Positions 1 to 10,412 are shown, counted from the stretch's first letter. The stretch: DNA of 64,000 bases from Magicicada septendecula (GCA_034769895.1 CM068367.1:114808573-114872572); one strand, 5' to 3'. Notes: generated by a model from the letters alone, not told the origin. Program-made: numbers and translations.

Positions 1-661
1 AAACAGCTGAATCGAAAATTCGCTGGAATGGGACTCAATGTAAATATCAGGAAAACTAAATACATGCTGATTTCTGCATCAGAAAGGAGAAGAAATCCAT
101 ATAACATAGGACTGTGCATCATTTGATGCAGTTAATCAGTTCAGTTACTTGGGTTACATGACAGATAACGCAGGATCCATAAACATGGCAATATATGACA
201 GGATACAAGTAGGGCATATTGTGCCAATGACAGACTTTTGAGAAGCAAAGTAATTTAGTGGCAACATAAAAATAAAAATATATAAGACACTTATCAGATA
301 AGTTGTTACTTATGGAGATGAGACATAGACATTGACAGAAATCGAACAAATAACACTAAAAAGGTTTGAAAGAAAGATCGTAAGACGCGTTTATGGCCCG
401 GTTAAAAAAGATGACGAGTGGAGAATAAGAAATAACCAGGAGAGAGATGAGGTATTGAATCATGAGGACACTGTAAGATTCATAAAGGCTCAACGAATAC
501 GATGGCTAGGTCACCTAGAGCGGATGGATGATCAGCGCATGCCAAAGAAAATCCTGAGGGCGCATGTCTATAAAAGTAGAAAGAGGAACCGACCTAGGAT
601 AAGATGGTTGGACGATGTGCTAGAAGACCTCAGAAGAATGGATTGTGAGGGGTTACAATGA
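1..661 (+). pseudogene. LINE reverse transcriptase, C-terminal remnant (cut by window edge)
   Basis: Decayed copy of a non-LTR retrotransposon polyprotein, the enzyme that copies element RNA at a nicked target. Frame 1 opens with residues resembling the end of the RT domain (GMGLNVNIRKTKYMLIS, the GL-N-KTK motif), hits a TGA near 125, and continues after frameshifts as FSYLGYMTDN. From 332 to 661 one frame gives 109 residues with the typical C-terminal pattern: [13 protein letters not shown], then [19 protein letters not shown], then [18 protein letters not shown]. At least one stop and two frame changes make it non-functional. The 5' part lies outside the window. The subfamily was not determined. 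Confidence 0.82.
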
Positions 662-949
662 GATGGCAGTGGGCAGGAGACTTTGGAGAAGATTGGTGTT
701 GGAAACCAAGGATCACGTTGGACTGTACTGCTGAAGAAGAAGAAAATATTTTTACATTTATATTTGGTGTGTCTTGTGTATGTGTATACCAGAATTACTG
801 TCTTACGGGAATGATTAACAAGTCTTTGTATACAGAATTAACAAAGCATTAACAAGCAAGTAACTTTAACAAGAAACGACAATGATAATCTTAGACTATG
901 AAAATTATTTCAACAACAGAAACACAAGTACAGGATTACAAAATTAAAT
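662..949. other. LINE 3' flank, no gene seen
   Basis: Follows the RT remnant directly. The bases around 725-745 (GAAGAAGAAGAAA) may be the short simple-repeat tail of that LINE. The rest is AT-rich with no ORF I would support. Confidence 0.4.
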
Positions 950-1112
950 GTTGTAACGTTAACAAACCATAAACATTTAATTAAAAAAAAAGACGTTACC
1001 AGATTTAATACCGCCCTTAACCAGAGCAGCAAGCTTGTACTTAAAAATACTACCACCGCGCCACGAAATGTTTTGACCTGGATTTTTGTCTTATTTTTTG
1101 TTATATAATATT
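950..1112 (+). repeat. Dispersed repeat R1, copy 1
   Basis: Shares a diverged but clearly collinear sequence with 25085-25262. Landmarks in order are TGTAACG, AACCATAAAC, TTTAATTAAAAAAA, GACGT-ACCAGATTTA, CCGCCC, CTTGTACTTAAA, GCGCCAC/GCGCCAC-like, GCGAAAT/ACGAAAT and TGTCTTATTTT. There is no coding potential. It is probably a short non-autonomous element (SINE or MITE type); the class is not determined. Confidence 0.6.
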
Positions 1113-2135
1113 GTTTACAGTAGGTCCTGTAGGCCTACATTAACAGTACTCACTGTTCAAGGCAATTTATAGTTAATTTTTAAAACGTATAAATGATTAC
1201 AATATGAATTAATGAGGTTTTGTCTAGCACCTGTCATATCTGCTTAACACTACAAGAAGATGACCTCCACACAGTTTGCTAGAGAGGTACCTATCCTTTG
1301 TATACATGTTAATTTATTAATTTGTTAAGGACGTTACATTACACATGGACGTTAATTACTTTTCAAAATAATAACATTACGTAATCGTTGTGTGTAACTA
1401 ATTGTATTTTGCATTTTGTGTGTGGCGTTTTCTTTTTTTAGGCCTGTACTGTGGAATAAAGAGAAAATCTTAAATATAAAGACTATAAGATTTAACAAAA
1501 CGACATGAGACGGTTTTTCGGCCGTTGCATCAGGAAAACACAAGACAGAGAGAGACACATGCGTAATTAGACACATTTTTTCTTTACCTGCTATCCGTTT
1601 TGTGGACTCTTTTATTACGTCTCCTGTGACGCGTTTCCGGATATCTGCTCCGTCTTTAAATAGATTTCGCTCGGTAGAAGGCACTAAATATTAAGAAATA
1701 TTTAATTAGAAAATACCATAAGTTCCTGAACATATGTCAGCATTAAAAACAAACACGAACATACGAGCTGCCTTCGGTGCGCAACGTACCGACGTAACCG
1801 GATCACTACCGGTTCTGTACTCGCTCTGACCAACGTTGACGTACACTGTGGACCTTTGTTACCTTGTCTACTGCACGTTGTGTCATATAACGAAATTCTC
1901 TGGAAATTCAACTGGTTATTTAGTAAACGACATTGGCTAAATTTTATGGCTTTGTATACTTAAAATGCTTCAAGATTATTCTTGTATCTTTCTTATAATA
2001 TAACATATACTATGTACGTAAGGGGGTTAAAACTTGTATTTTAAATTCTGTTTAATTATGGTATTTATCTACTAAGTGAGGTGCGTAATTTTTTTTTTTT
2101 TTTTGTATCGGCCATCTAAGGACTACATGCCAATT
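1113..2135. other. AT-rich sequence, nothing recognised
   Basis: About 1 kb without a supported gene. ORFs on the minus strand at 1352-1911 (110 and 69 codons) have no recognisable motif and look random. A T-run lies at 2091-2105. Confidence 0.5.
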
Positions 2136-2427
2136 TCAATTCTTTACTCTTTGTTCTTTTCTTTTTTTCCAATATTCTTTCATCTTCTCACTGTGTCTCC
2201 TCTTCCTGTCTTCAGTCCACTTTGAACCTGCGTTTTTACCTCTCCTACCCTGGACTCGCTCCACTTTCAACACTTTTGCCCGAAAAACTTCTCTTCCAAT
2301 TGCTTCTTCTGCGTGTATATTAATTTTTTCTAAATCCTTTTGGACTTCTTTAATCCAACTTGATGTTGACTTCTTCCCCCACAGATATCTGAAGATTTGC
2401 TTTGTCAACCTATTGTCGTCCATTCTA

Positions 2428-2456
2428 CAGGGTGTCCGAAAAGTCCCGCACCATAG
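2428..2456 (+). repeat. Left TIR of the transposon
   Basis: Begins CAGGGTGTCCGAAAAGTCCC and ends ACCATAG; its inverted partner is 3555-3583. TA precedes it at 2426-2427. Confidence 0.93.
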
Positions 2457-2503
2457 GGATTTCATTAATTGGGTTGTGTTTTTGTTTGTTGCAGTACTGA
2501 AAA

Positions 2504-3550
2504 ATGTAGACTACTGAAGAGCGGGTAGAGCTTATCCTCCTCTGTGGAAGAGAAGGATTCTCCAATAGAGACGTTGCAGCAGAATTTAATCTGAGGCACC
2601 CGGAACGAGAGCCAGTGTCGCACACCACGGTTGGCAGACTGTTAAGGAAATTCCAGGCTACAGGTAGTGTGGCAGATGCTCCCCGATCTGGATGTCCAAG
2701 GACACCAGAAGATGTGGTGGAAGGGATTTTGGCAAAGGTAGCAGCAAGTCCAAAGAAATCAATTCGCCGAACAAGCTTGGAATTGGGCGTTCCTCGATCA
2801 ACAGTCGCGGACATTTTGAAAAAACATAAGTTTCACCCGTACAAGTTACAAGTGTTACACCACATGTCAGATGATGATCCGGATCGGCGTGTGGAAATGT
2901 GCGATTGGTTTTTGGCACAGTTAGAAGAGGACCCACAGTTTTCATCAAAAGTTATGTTCTCTGACGAAGCTAACTTTTACGTAAACGGAGAGGTGAACCG
3001 ACAGAATTTACGTTACTGGTCCGAGAATAATCCGCACTGGTTTTCCAGCAGTAAGGAACAAGGAGCAGCTCGAGTCATGGTGTGTTGTGGTTTGTGGAAA
3101 GACCGGATCATTGGCCCTTACTTCTTTGACGGAACAGTTAACAGTGAAAATTATTTGGAAGTGTTAGGAGATTCATTATTGCCTGATTTGGATCTGCTGG
3201 GTCCAAGACCAGAATGGTTTATGCAGGACGGTGCACCCCCCCCCCATTATGGTACACAAGTTCGTGATTGGCTTGACGAAAACTTCCCACAGTGGATTGG
3301 CTGTAGGGGTCAAGTGGAATGGGCTCCACGATCTCCGGATTTAAACCCAATGGATTTTGCTTTGTGGGGTTATGTAAAATCCAAAGTTTATGCTGTCAAG
3401 ATCATGGACATAAGCCATCTGCGTGAGCGAATCACAACTGAGTGCCGTTCTGTAACACCTGGCTTGGTGGCCAACATTCTGCGGAACTTGGGAGATCGTT
3501 TACAGTTATGTTTCGATACTTCCGGTAACAATATTGAACACATATTGTAA
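2504..3550 (+). pseudogene. Mariner-type transposase, one stop at codon 2
   Basis: Transposase that would cut and rejoin the element's TIRs. The frame starts at ATG 2504, the second codon is TAG (2507-2509), and it then runs open to TAA 3550 (349 codons including the stop). The N-terminal ~110 residues form two helix-turn-helix regions of DUF4817/HTH type (TTEERVELILLCGREGFSNR, then VSHTTVGRLLRKFQATGSV). The catalytic core shows SDEANF (first Asp), FMQDGAPPPHYG (second Asp) and APRSPDLNPMDF (third Asp). I count 36 residues between the second and third Asp. Next to the second Asp a run of ten C encodes three Pro. Translation could still begin at ATG 2615, but that would lack the first HTH. Confidence 0.9.
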
Positions 3551-3554
3551 ACAC

Positions 3555-3583
3555 CTATGGTGCTGGACTTTTCGGACATTCTG
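3555..3583 (-). repeat. Right TIR of the transposon
   Basis: Inverted copy of 2428-2456 with 3 mismatches in 29 bp. It is followed by TA at 3584-3585. Confidence 0.93.
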
Positions 3584-4319
3584 TATATAAATCTACAAGA
3601 AATATTAGTCTTCTTTTTCTCATTGTTTCTGTTATATTTTCTATACTTTGATATATTTCATCATTACTTCTTAAATTCCAGCCTTCTGAAGTTTTTCTTG
3701 GGCCTAACATTTTCCTAATAATTCGTCTTTCCAATATTTCTAGTTTTTCTAAATTATAATTCAATGCTAGACATTCACGTGCATATAGGCATTCTGGCTT
3801 CACTACTGTACTGTAATGCCTTATTTTCGCATTTTTAGATATGCACATTTTATTGTAAATATCTTTAGTTAAACCATATACCCTTTCTATCTTATGAATC
3901 CTTTCTTCTATAGCAGATTTTTCCAATCCATTCTCTTGAATTATCTCTCCTAGATACTTAAATTTTCGAACCCTCTCTATTTGACCAATATCTGTTACCA
4001 GGAATTTTGGCGCGTTTTTAATGTTTGTGAGACATTTGTTTTTTCTGCAGAAATTCTTAAGCCTGTTCTACTGGTTATGTCCTCTAAACAATTAGCTCGT
4101 GTTACTGCAGATGTAATTGTTTTATTTTATAGTGTCTTCTAAAGGATTATTATAAAGGTCTTCCTTCATAGTTAGAGCTTGTTCAGTCACTGCATGTTAT
4201 TTCTTAAATTATTTTGTTTTTTATTTCAATGCCCTAAAAGTTTCTAAGCTAAGTATTTTCTGAATCTTCTTCATAGTTATGTTTATTTTCTTGAGAACCG
4301 GACATCGTCAAAGTATTAA

Positions 4320-4576
4320 AACAAGGTAGAATTAGGTGGGATCACGTACAAAAAATGACAGAGTAGTGAAAAAAGTATTCACTGGAGGACCAGGAGGAAG
4401 AAGAGCAAGAGGGAGGCCAAGAAGAAGATGCGTGGACGATGTAGATGAAGACTTGAAAAGTCTGGGGGTCAGAAGGAGGCGAAGAGCCGCGCAAGATAGA
4501 GAGGAGTGGAGGAACGTCGTTCTGGAGGCTAAAGCTCTTCATGAGCTGTAGCGCCGTGGAGTAAGTAAGTTAGTAT
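4320..4576 (+). pseudogene. LINE 3' end: RT C-terminus plus AAGT tail
   Basis: A 5'-truncated LINE on the opposite strand from its neighbour. The reading frame to TAG 4551 gives RVVKKVFTGG, then RRARGRPRRRCVDDVDEDLK, then AAQDREEWRNVVLEAKALHEL. This is the usual C-terminal arrangement of RTE/CR1-like LINE proteins: basic GRPR box, W/R-DDV-EDL, then DREEWR-EAKA. It ends in the tail GTAAGTAAGTTAG (4561-4573), a short simple repeat typical of the 3' end of such LINEs. Only about 70 residues survive. Confidence 0.85.
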
Positions 4577-5496
4577 GCTTATTTTCTTGAAGACAAATGC
4601 CACCATATTCAATCGACATGAAAGCTGTTTTGAGATCCTTGGGATCCTCATTTTTCTGTTCTGTTGTTTCCTGAATATGTCATCGGTCACTGAGATTTTG
4701 TATCCTCCGGCTAGAGCTACGTATTTAAATTGTGTTTAATTCGATTAGCACAAGCGATGTTGTATATAGGCTATGTATAAAATTACTGTACTCATGTACA
4801 TCCGTCGACACCAAAGCAACTGACATCAGTTGTCAGTAATTTCTTATCTCAAATTATTGTAGTAACGTTGTTGACATGCTTCTGCACATCATTAAACAAC
4901 GGTTACGCCGACAGCAGAATATCGACGACAAGATGGGTCGGCTTCATTTAAGCCATAAGGTACGGTTGATAAATACGTACTAATTGTAACAACGCTGCGG
5001 AAACTTTGACTCAAACTGAGTAATCTCATCTTATTAATTTCGTGTCTGAGAACTAATCTTACTCCGTGTCTGATTAGTGCACGGAAACAGTGTCGGGAGA
5101 TGGTGCACTGTTTCTGACATGTTGTCACATTAAAGCACTTGCGTGTAAACGTAATGAGCGCGCGAGCTATACAGTAGAAAAAAATAACTTACAAAAGATA
5201 AAGATAACAATGTAAAAAGATACAAGTGAGTAGATTTCTTAGCAATTCATATTCCACAGGTTTACACTACAAACGTAAAAGAATATTAATTAACATAACT
5301 AATGACAGCAAAAAACACACGTGAATGCATGCCATAAGAAAGAAAATCGAACCGATTCATTGGTTCTATAAGTAAGTATTAATTAGCAATGAAGGGAAAG
5401 TAATAGAGGTTATTAATATAAGGCTAAGCACTATGTACACAAAATACTTAGCTTAGCAACTGACGTTTTCAGTAATATGTAGGGCATAACGTAATG
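4577..5496. other. AT-rich gap, possible minus-strand LINE scrap at 4600-4740
   Basis: On the minus strand 4740-4600 reads QFKYVALAGGYKISVTDD, weakly like the FKYLG..IT.DG segment of LINE RT. I do not trust it further. The remainder to 5496 shows no supported gene. Confidence 0.35.
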
Positions 5497-5990
5497 TCCT
5501 ATTTGGGAAACGCTATTGGCTATGATAGAAATTATGATATTGATGTTAAGTTACGTAAGTTCCAAACGATCTGTGGAACAACCAACCGTATTTTTAGAAA
5601 CAAGGTAAGTGGAATACAAAATTAAGTTTTACAAAGTTATGGCAGTCCCTGTACTGTCCTATGGGTGTGAATTATGGACAACAACCAAAAAACAAGACAG
5701 TAAAATATAGGCGTCGGAAATGGCGATTTTTAGAGAAGTTAAAAAGGTGTTTTAAACTTTACCGTATAAGAAATGAGGGTATAAAAGGAGAGTTACAAGT
5801 TTTCAACTTGAATGAAAAACTAAGAACGCTGGAAAGAACACTTATAAAAAAATGTCAGATTCCAGACTAGCCAAACAAGTCTGGAAATACAAACCTATAG
5901 GAGACAGGAAGAGATGGCTGTAGGATTTCTGAAGGCGGAACAGCCAGCACCTTGCCTATGCCGTGTAGTTACGATAATGATGATGAACTT
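5497..5990 (+). pseudogene. LINE reverse transcriptase C-terminal remnant
   Basis: Frames joined across several breaks read SYLGNAIGYDRNYDIDVKLR, KFYKVMAVPVLSYGCELW, then basic residues, ELQVFNLNEKL, AKQVWKYKPIGDRKRW and CRVVT. This is the LINE arrangement YLG, then VPVLSYGCE-W, then the C-terminal basic region. Stops at several places and frame changes near 5690 and 5870 disable it. It ends in a short GAT repeat (5970-5985), probably the element's tail. It belongs to the same general family as the fragment at 6400-6830. Confidence 0.8.
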
Positions 5991-6399
5991 ACTGTTCTTC
6001 GTTCTTAAGGGTAGTTAAGTTTAACAATCACCCGCTACTACTTCATTCACAGCAACAAAAATTCTTTCATTGTACTTAAAATGCTAATAATTACTTTGGT
6101 GTATCTTTTAAAAATGGTTAATAAACTATTAATAATGGTAAAGTCATCACACTACCAGACAACACAAACACTCGGCTAAGTCTGAAAAGGAGACCCTAAA
6201 ATGTTTGTGTTCAGTTTAAAGCGGACAAATGTTCAAAATAAAACTCTCCTGTACATCGGACAAGGTGAAAATGCATTTAGTATATTTCTAAACAAAGCTA
6301 AATGAGAAACTGTTCGATGCACGTTAAACAGTATTTTAGGTTAAATAAAATTTGCTCATTATTCAAATGACTACAATTAAGTAGTATAAAATGGTTTAT
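5991..6399. other. AT-rich gap, nothing recognised
   Basis: No supported ORF or repeat structure. It separates two related LINE fragments on the same strand. Confidence 0.5.
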
Positions 6400-6830
6400 A
6401 CGAACACTAAGTAAGAAAACAAGAACTGATACTAAAATAAAGTTCTATAAAGTAATGGTGATACTGTATCTATTCTTACATGTGCTAGTGAAACATGGAC
6501 GATAAGTGGGAAAGAAAAGCAGCGTACACAAGCCACTGAAATGAAGTTTTTAAGACACGTGAGTAGTTATCGTCTATGGGATCGAATGCGTAATGAACAT
6601 ATAGGCCTAAGGGCTGAACTGTGTATATTCTCCATCAATGATAAGATAGAAGAACGAAAGCAGCAGTGGATGGAGCACGTCTACAGAATGGACCACCAGA
6701 GGCCAGTAAAGCGCGCTGTAGACTACAAACCAGTTGGCAGATCTGTGGGTAGAGATGACTGCAGTGAAGACGGAACACGCTATAAGCCTACACCGTGAAG
6801 TTATGACGACGACGACGACAAAATACTATA
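6400..6830 (+). pseudogene. LINE reverse transcriptase C-terminal remnant with GAC tail
   Basis: The first frame reads KTRTDTKIKFYKVMVILYLF. After a frameshift at about 6480 it continues CASETWTISGKEKQRTQATE, MKFLRHVSSYRLWDRMRNEH, INDKIEERKQQWMEHVYRMD and KRAVDYKPVGRSVGRD. These are the standard C-terminal LINE blocks (SETW-T, EM-FLR-V, R-QW--HV-RM, PVGRR-VGRP). The end at 6803-6820 is a (GAC)n run, most likely the element's 3' tail. Only the last third of the polyprotein is present. Confidence 0.85.
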
Positions 6831-7049
6831 CATGTTTAACTCATAACTTTGTATATGACAAACTGGATACAATTATTTATATAAATGGGTAATATTGTAC
6901 AGACCATTGTTACGAAGACTGTAGGTGGTTAGTTTCGAATCTATATGGCTAGAGTTCATAGGACACATAATCTTTGGAGAGTAACACAAGTAAAGAGAGA
7001 CATTAATTAAACGTTTTCAGAAAAAAAAAACACGTGTAGCAGGGTCTCA
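6831..7049. other. AT-rich gap, nothing recognised
   Basis: No gene. An A-run lies at 7021-7030. Confidence 0.5.
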
Positions 7050-7290
7050 AATGAACGTTAACCGTCTGCAAATACAATAGTCAATCAGTACAGATAACAA
7101 TTAATTGACAGTCAATCTAATCCAACAGTAATAAGACGGGTTCAATGGAGCTGCAATGGCAACGATCACGGATAATTATACCGGCCGACCTGTCTACGTG
7201 CCACGATTGCCTAATTACGCTGCTGATTACACAAACACAAACACAAACACACGGGCTGTTTGCATTACGTACATTCATGATTGCAGAGAA
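7050..7290 (+). repeat. Dispersed repeat R2, copy 1
   Basis: Collinear with 49880-50150. Shared landmarks in order are CAATAGTCAATCAGT, CAGTAAT-AGAC, GATAATT-TAC, GCTGATTACA-A, an ACAC-rich segment, and TACGTTCAT/TACATTCAT. Spacing is kept although the sequences have diverged. There is no coding potential. Class unknown. Confidence 0.55.
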
Positions 7291-7489
7291 TTATATAATT
7301 ACTGGTAATTAGTTATTATTATTTCGCAAACCGGACACGACATCGGAGTGTATATTTGTAATATATTACAATATTTGTAATATTGTACTTAGAGTTATTA
7401 TACATGTTAATCTCTCCCCCCCCCCGCCGTATAGGTACATCAGATGGACAAAATCACTTAAGTCAATAACATCAAGACACATCGATTTG
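7291..7489. other. AT-rich gap with a C-run
   Basis: Contains a C-run at about 7416-7425 (CTCTCCCCCCCCCCG) and nothing else I recognise. Confidence 0.4.
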
Positions 7490-7690
7490 ATTTAGAAGAA
7501 CAAGGGGCGTTACCATTATGCAAGCTCCTAGATTCTAGAGCTATGCACGGCCTTGGCTTCCTGTAATTTATTCCACCATCCATCTCTATTTGGTCGCACT
7601 CATTCGCTGCTCTCTTCCGCCTCCTTATCCTCATAATTTTCCATTCTCCCATTTCTATCGCGACTGAACAATTGGTCGCATTCCCCCTAT
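7490..7690 (-). pseudogene. LINE 3' end fragment (RT C-terminus)
   Basis: On the minus strand one frame reads NRDGWWNKLQEAKAVHSSRI, close to the DRDGWR-EAKA motif that ends RTE/CR1-like LINE proteins. It is followed by ELA and stops. Upstream basic residues are in another frame. It is too short to place in a family. Confidence 0.65.
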
Positions 7691-8277
7691 TCAGGATTTT
7701 TTGAGAGCCTTCTAGTCCAATTGTATAACAGTTTACTGTCTTTTATATACAAACCTCACGACAGGACCGAATCTTTCAACGTTTATTTAACGTTAAACAA
7801 TCCTCTCCAAAAATTATTGTTTGCTTCTCTGATTTCCGGATCGTGATCAAAGTTTCACCTGCATAGCTAAGTAAATGGACGAATGATTGTCATGTGTACC
7901 TTATTTTCCTACCAAGAAGTATATATATTACATTTAATAAATTCGAATATATTCTATTTAACATACGTTTATACTGACACACAGGTGAACTAGTTCACCA
8001 ATACAAATTACTAGAACCATGAAATCAGCTACACGTGAAATTAAATAAATAATAACCAATCAGATAAGATTTTGTAAACAGAATTTATTAGATAACGTCT
8101 GGCTATCAAAAATCCATAACGGTTTCTTCATTACAACGACTTTCACTTGTGAAGAAAGTGAATTTACTAAAATCAACACTATGATCACATGTTAAATTCA
8201 ACAGCTATTATTTTTACTGAAACCGTACGTGAGTGTTTAGTGAACGTGTGTATACTACTTACTAAACGCAGAAAATA
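7691..8277. other. AT-rich gap, nothing recognised
   Basis: No supported gene or repeat. TA at 8276-8277 is the target duplication of the transposon that follows. Confidence 0.5.
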
Positions 8278-8309
8278 CAGGGTGGCGCAGGGAAACGGGA
8301 AAATTTGAA
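8278..8309 (+). repeat. Left TIR
   Basis: Starts CAGGGTGGCGCAGGGAAACG and ends AATTTGAA. It matches the inverted 9546-9577 except at its third base. Confidence 0.94.
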
Positions 8310-8452
8310 ATAATTAGAAAAAATGAAGGAACGTTACAAACCTATATTTGAGACTCAAAATATGTTCTACAAGACTGGAAATTACATTAGGCATCACTTT
8401 TAAAAATTACATCAGTTAAATGCTGCCCATTTTGCCGTACACATTCAGTACG

Positions 8453-9472
8453 TCACTTCTGTAGGTTTTGCATAGCGCGGCGCAATGTGTCACCTGGGAT
8501 TTTGGCGATTTCCTCTTCAATCTGTGTCTTGAGCTGAGCAAGGGTTCTTGGTTTAGTCTGGTACACGATGCTCTTCAGATGTCCCCATAAAAAGAAGTCA
8601 CAGACTGAAAGGTCTGGAGATCGGGGCGGCCAAGCGATGTTAGCATTCCTTGAAATTATGCGATCCCCAAACAAACGTTTCACTGCTGCCATAGACTGTC
8701 TGGCAGTGTGTGAGGTGGCTCCATCCTGTTGAAACCAGGTGTGCTGAATGTCATTTAGAAAAGTATGGAGTCTTGGAGCCAAAAATGTCTCTAGCATGTT
8801 GACATAACTTTCACACATCACAGTGACAGCAGTGCCTCGTTCATCTTAAAAAAAGTAAGGGCCTATCACCCCACGACACGACACTCCACAACATACGGTA
8901 ACTTTGGTGCTGTGTAATGGACGCTGGTGAAGCTGAGCAGGGTTTCCTTGACCCCAGTAACGGAAGTTCTGCTTATTCACGTATCCACTTAAGTGAAAAT
9001 GGGCTTCATCAGACATCCAAAGATTTTGAATGAAGTTAGCCAACAATTGTTTACAAATTTGCAGGAGCAATACACAATCATTAGGATTCAGTTGTTGCGC
9101 AATCTGAAGTTTGTACGGATGAAATTGAAGTTCATGGAGTATTCTTTGAACACTCCGACGTCCGAGCTGCAATGACGAGGCAATTTGTCTCACCGAAGGA
9201 CGAGGACTCCTTAAGACGGCAGCTCGCACGGCATAAATGTTTTCTGGGGTACGTACAGACCGTACACCCCCACTAGGCTTTTTCTTCAAAGCTGAACCAG
9301 TATCTTCAAAATTACGAACCCACGTTTCGATTGCGTGTAACGAAGGAACTTGACCGCGGGGCGGGATCTGATAGTGGCGCCGAAACTCTCGTTGTGCAGC
9401 TGTCAAACTGTCACCATGTCGGTAAAACGCCCTTACGGCGACCGCACGCTCTGCACCGCTCCACTGCTCCAT
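8453..9472 (-). pseudogene. Mariner-type transposase with one internal stop
   Basis: A single reading frame from ATG 9472 to the stop at 8453 (340 codons) broken only by TAA at 8846-8848. The N-terminus (MEQWSGAERAVAVRAFYRHG, then IETWVRNFEDTGSALKKKPS) is a DUF4817-like helix-turn-helix. A second HTH follows (PSVRQIASSLQLGRRSVQRI). The catalytic core shows WMSDEAHFHLSGYVNKQNFR with the first Asp, FQQDGATSHTAR with the second Asp, and WPPRSPDLSVCDFFLWG with the third Asp. I count 36 residues between the second and third Asp. The stop follows VIGPYFF, inside the core, so the two halves could not fold into an active enzyme separately. All three catalytic Asp codons are intact. Confidence 0.92.
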
Positions 9473-9545
9473 GGTAACTAAATGTCCATTACTGCTAGAC
9501 AGACAGTTTCACTTCTGCTACATCTACAGGGCTGCCAACATCATC

Positions 9546-9577
9546 TTCAAATTTTCCCGTTTCCCTGCGCCACCGTG
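9546..9577 (-). repeat. Right TIR
   Basis: Inverted partner of 8278-8309, one mismatch in 32 bp, followed by TA 9578-9579. Confidence 0.94.
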
Positions 9578-9579
9578 TA

Positions 9580-10098
9580 TTAAAAATCGCTCTACTGACG
9601 CTACTTTACAGCAGATCCCGCGAACTATTAGAGGAAAAAAAAAATTTCTCGGCACATCATTTCCGTATGTTATTACATACAAGACCGTTGCCTGGAACAG
9701 ATAGTCAACATATACATTTTACAAACAGATTTTCTTGCAACCGCAGTCCAAAAATCGATAGATACCCATTCTAATCTTTGAGGTCATCAGGCCATCCTGT
9801 TTAAACCTTCATTACCCGATACCCCAAACCGAGTACCAACTACTCGATTACTTAGAAGATTAATTATTGATTTTCTACGTAACAAATTAGTTCTCCGCGT
9901 CAGCGTTTTGTAAACGTTTATTTTAAAAAAGTACTTTCGGCCATATGACAAAATGTTTTATTATTAAAATATGAAACATTAAAAGCTAGTCGAAAATAAG
10001 ATAATTCATTAAACTCCTTAAATTAAACATCAGTTTAAATTATATTACATCGTTAAAATTTCATATTTCTTGTATTCTCCATTCAAATACAAAGAATT
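9580..10098. other. AT-rich gap, nothing recognised
   Basis: No gene or repeat structure seen. Confidence 0.5.
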
Positions 10099-10290
10099 AA
10101 AAAAACATGCAAACCCTTGGTATTTTCACAATTTATTCTTAACTTTTGACAACTCTTTCAGCCCATTAGGTACCCTCAAAGAGATGCCAAGAACAACTAG
10201 CAGCTCTTTGAGAATAGTCTAATGGGCTAAAACAATTGTCAGATGTTAACAATAAATTGTGAAACTACCAAGACTTTGTGTTTTTGTTTT
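10099..10290. repeat. 192-bp imperfect hairpin (MITE or hairpin RNA locus)
   Basis: The two halves are inverted copies along their whole length. Left arm 10099-10186 pairs with right arm 10202-10290 around a ~15-nt loop. Paired blocks include CACAATTTATT, TTAAC, TGACAA, AGCCCATTAG and CTCAAAGAG. The inner 69 nt (about 10160-10228) alone forms a miRNA-precursor-sized hairpin. No TA or other target duplication is obvious. A MITE that is nearly all inverted repeat is the most likely explanation; a hairpin RNA source is possible. Confidence 0.8.
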
Positions 10291-10367
10291 AAAACATTTG
10301 TAGTAATATGTTTCACCAAGTGTCCAACGACTGTTTAATCGATATAGTCAAATCAGATATTTTGTGT

Positions 10368-10370
<3 letters not shown>

Positions 10371-10410
<40 letters not shown>

Positions 10411-10412
10411 GT
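10371..10412 (+). repeat. (GT)n microsatellite
   Basis: Twenty-one GT units with one GC interruption near the end. Confidence 0.97.

Larger units (their letters stand above)
2428..3583 (+). mobile_element. IS630-Tc1-mariner superfamily DNA transposon (1156 bp), nested in a LINE
   Basis: Complete by structure: 29-bp terminal inverted repeats (3 mismatches) flanked by TA on both sides (2426-2427 and 3584-3585), the target duplication expected of this superfamily. It holds a single transposase reading frame on the plus strand. The transposon moves by cut and paste using a DDE/D transposase. Both flanks belong to the same minus-strand LINE, so insertion is a clean secondary event. With only one premature stop and no frameshift the copy looks comparatively young. 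Confidence 0.93.
2136..4115 (-). pseudogene. LINE reverse transcriptase remnant, split by a DNA transposon
   Basis: Read on the minus strand, from about 4115 down to 3586 there is the RT end (TGLRISAEKT), then FKYLGEIIQENGLEKSAIEE, KIRHYSTVVKPECLYA, LEKLEILERRIIRKMLGP and RKRRLIFLVDLY. The frame is then interrupted by the mariner-type element. It resumes below 2427 as RMDDNRLTKQIF, SSWIKEVQKDLEKI and a basic tail ending near 2136. The two halves are exactly what one LINE C-terminus would read without the insertion. At least one frameshift lies near 4010-4020. The LINE must be older than the transposon inserted in it. Confidence 0.85.
8278..9577 (-). mobile_element. IS630-Tc1-mariner superfamily DNA transposon (1300 bp)
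   Basis: A structurally complete element: 32-bp inverted repeats with a single mismatch, TA duplications at 8276-8277 and 9578-9579, and one transposase frame on the minus strand. It is a different family from the element at 2428-3583 (different TIRs and about 30-40 percent similar protein by eye). The near-perfect TIRs and the single stop in the gene suggest recent activity, or a copy that can still be moved in trans. Confidence 0.94.
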
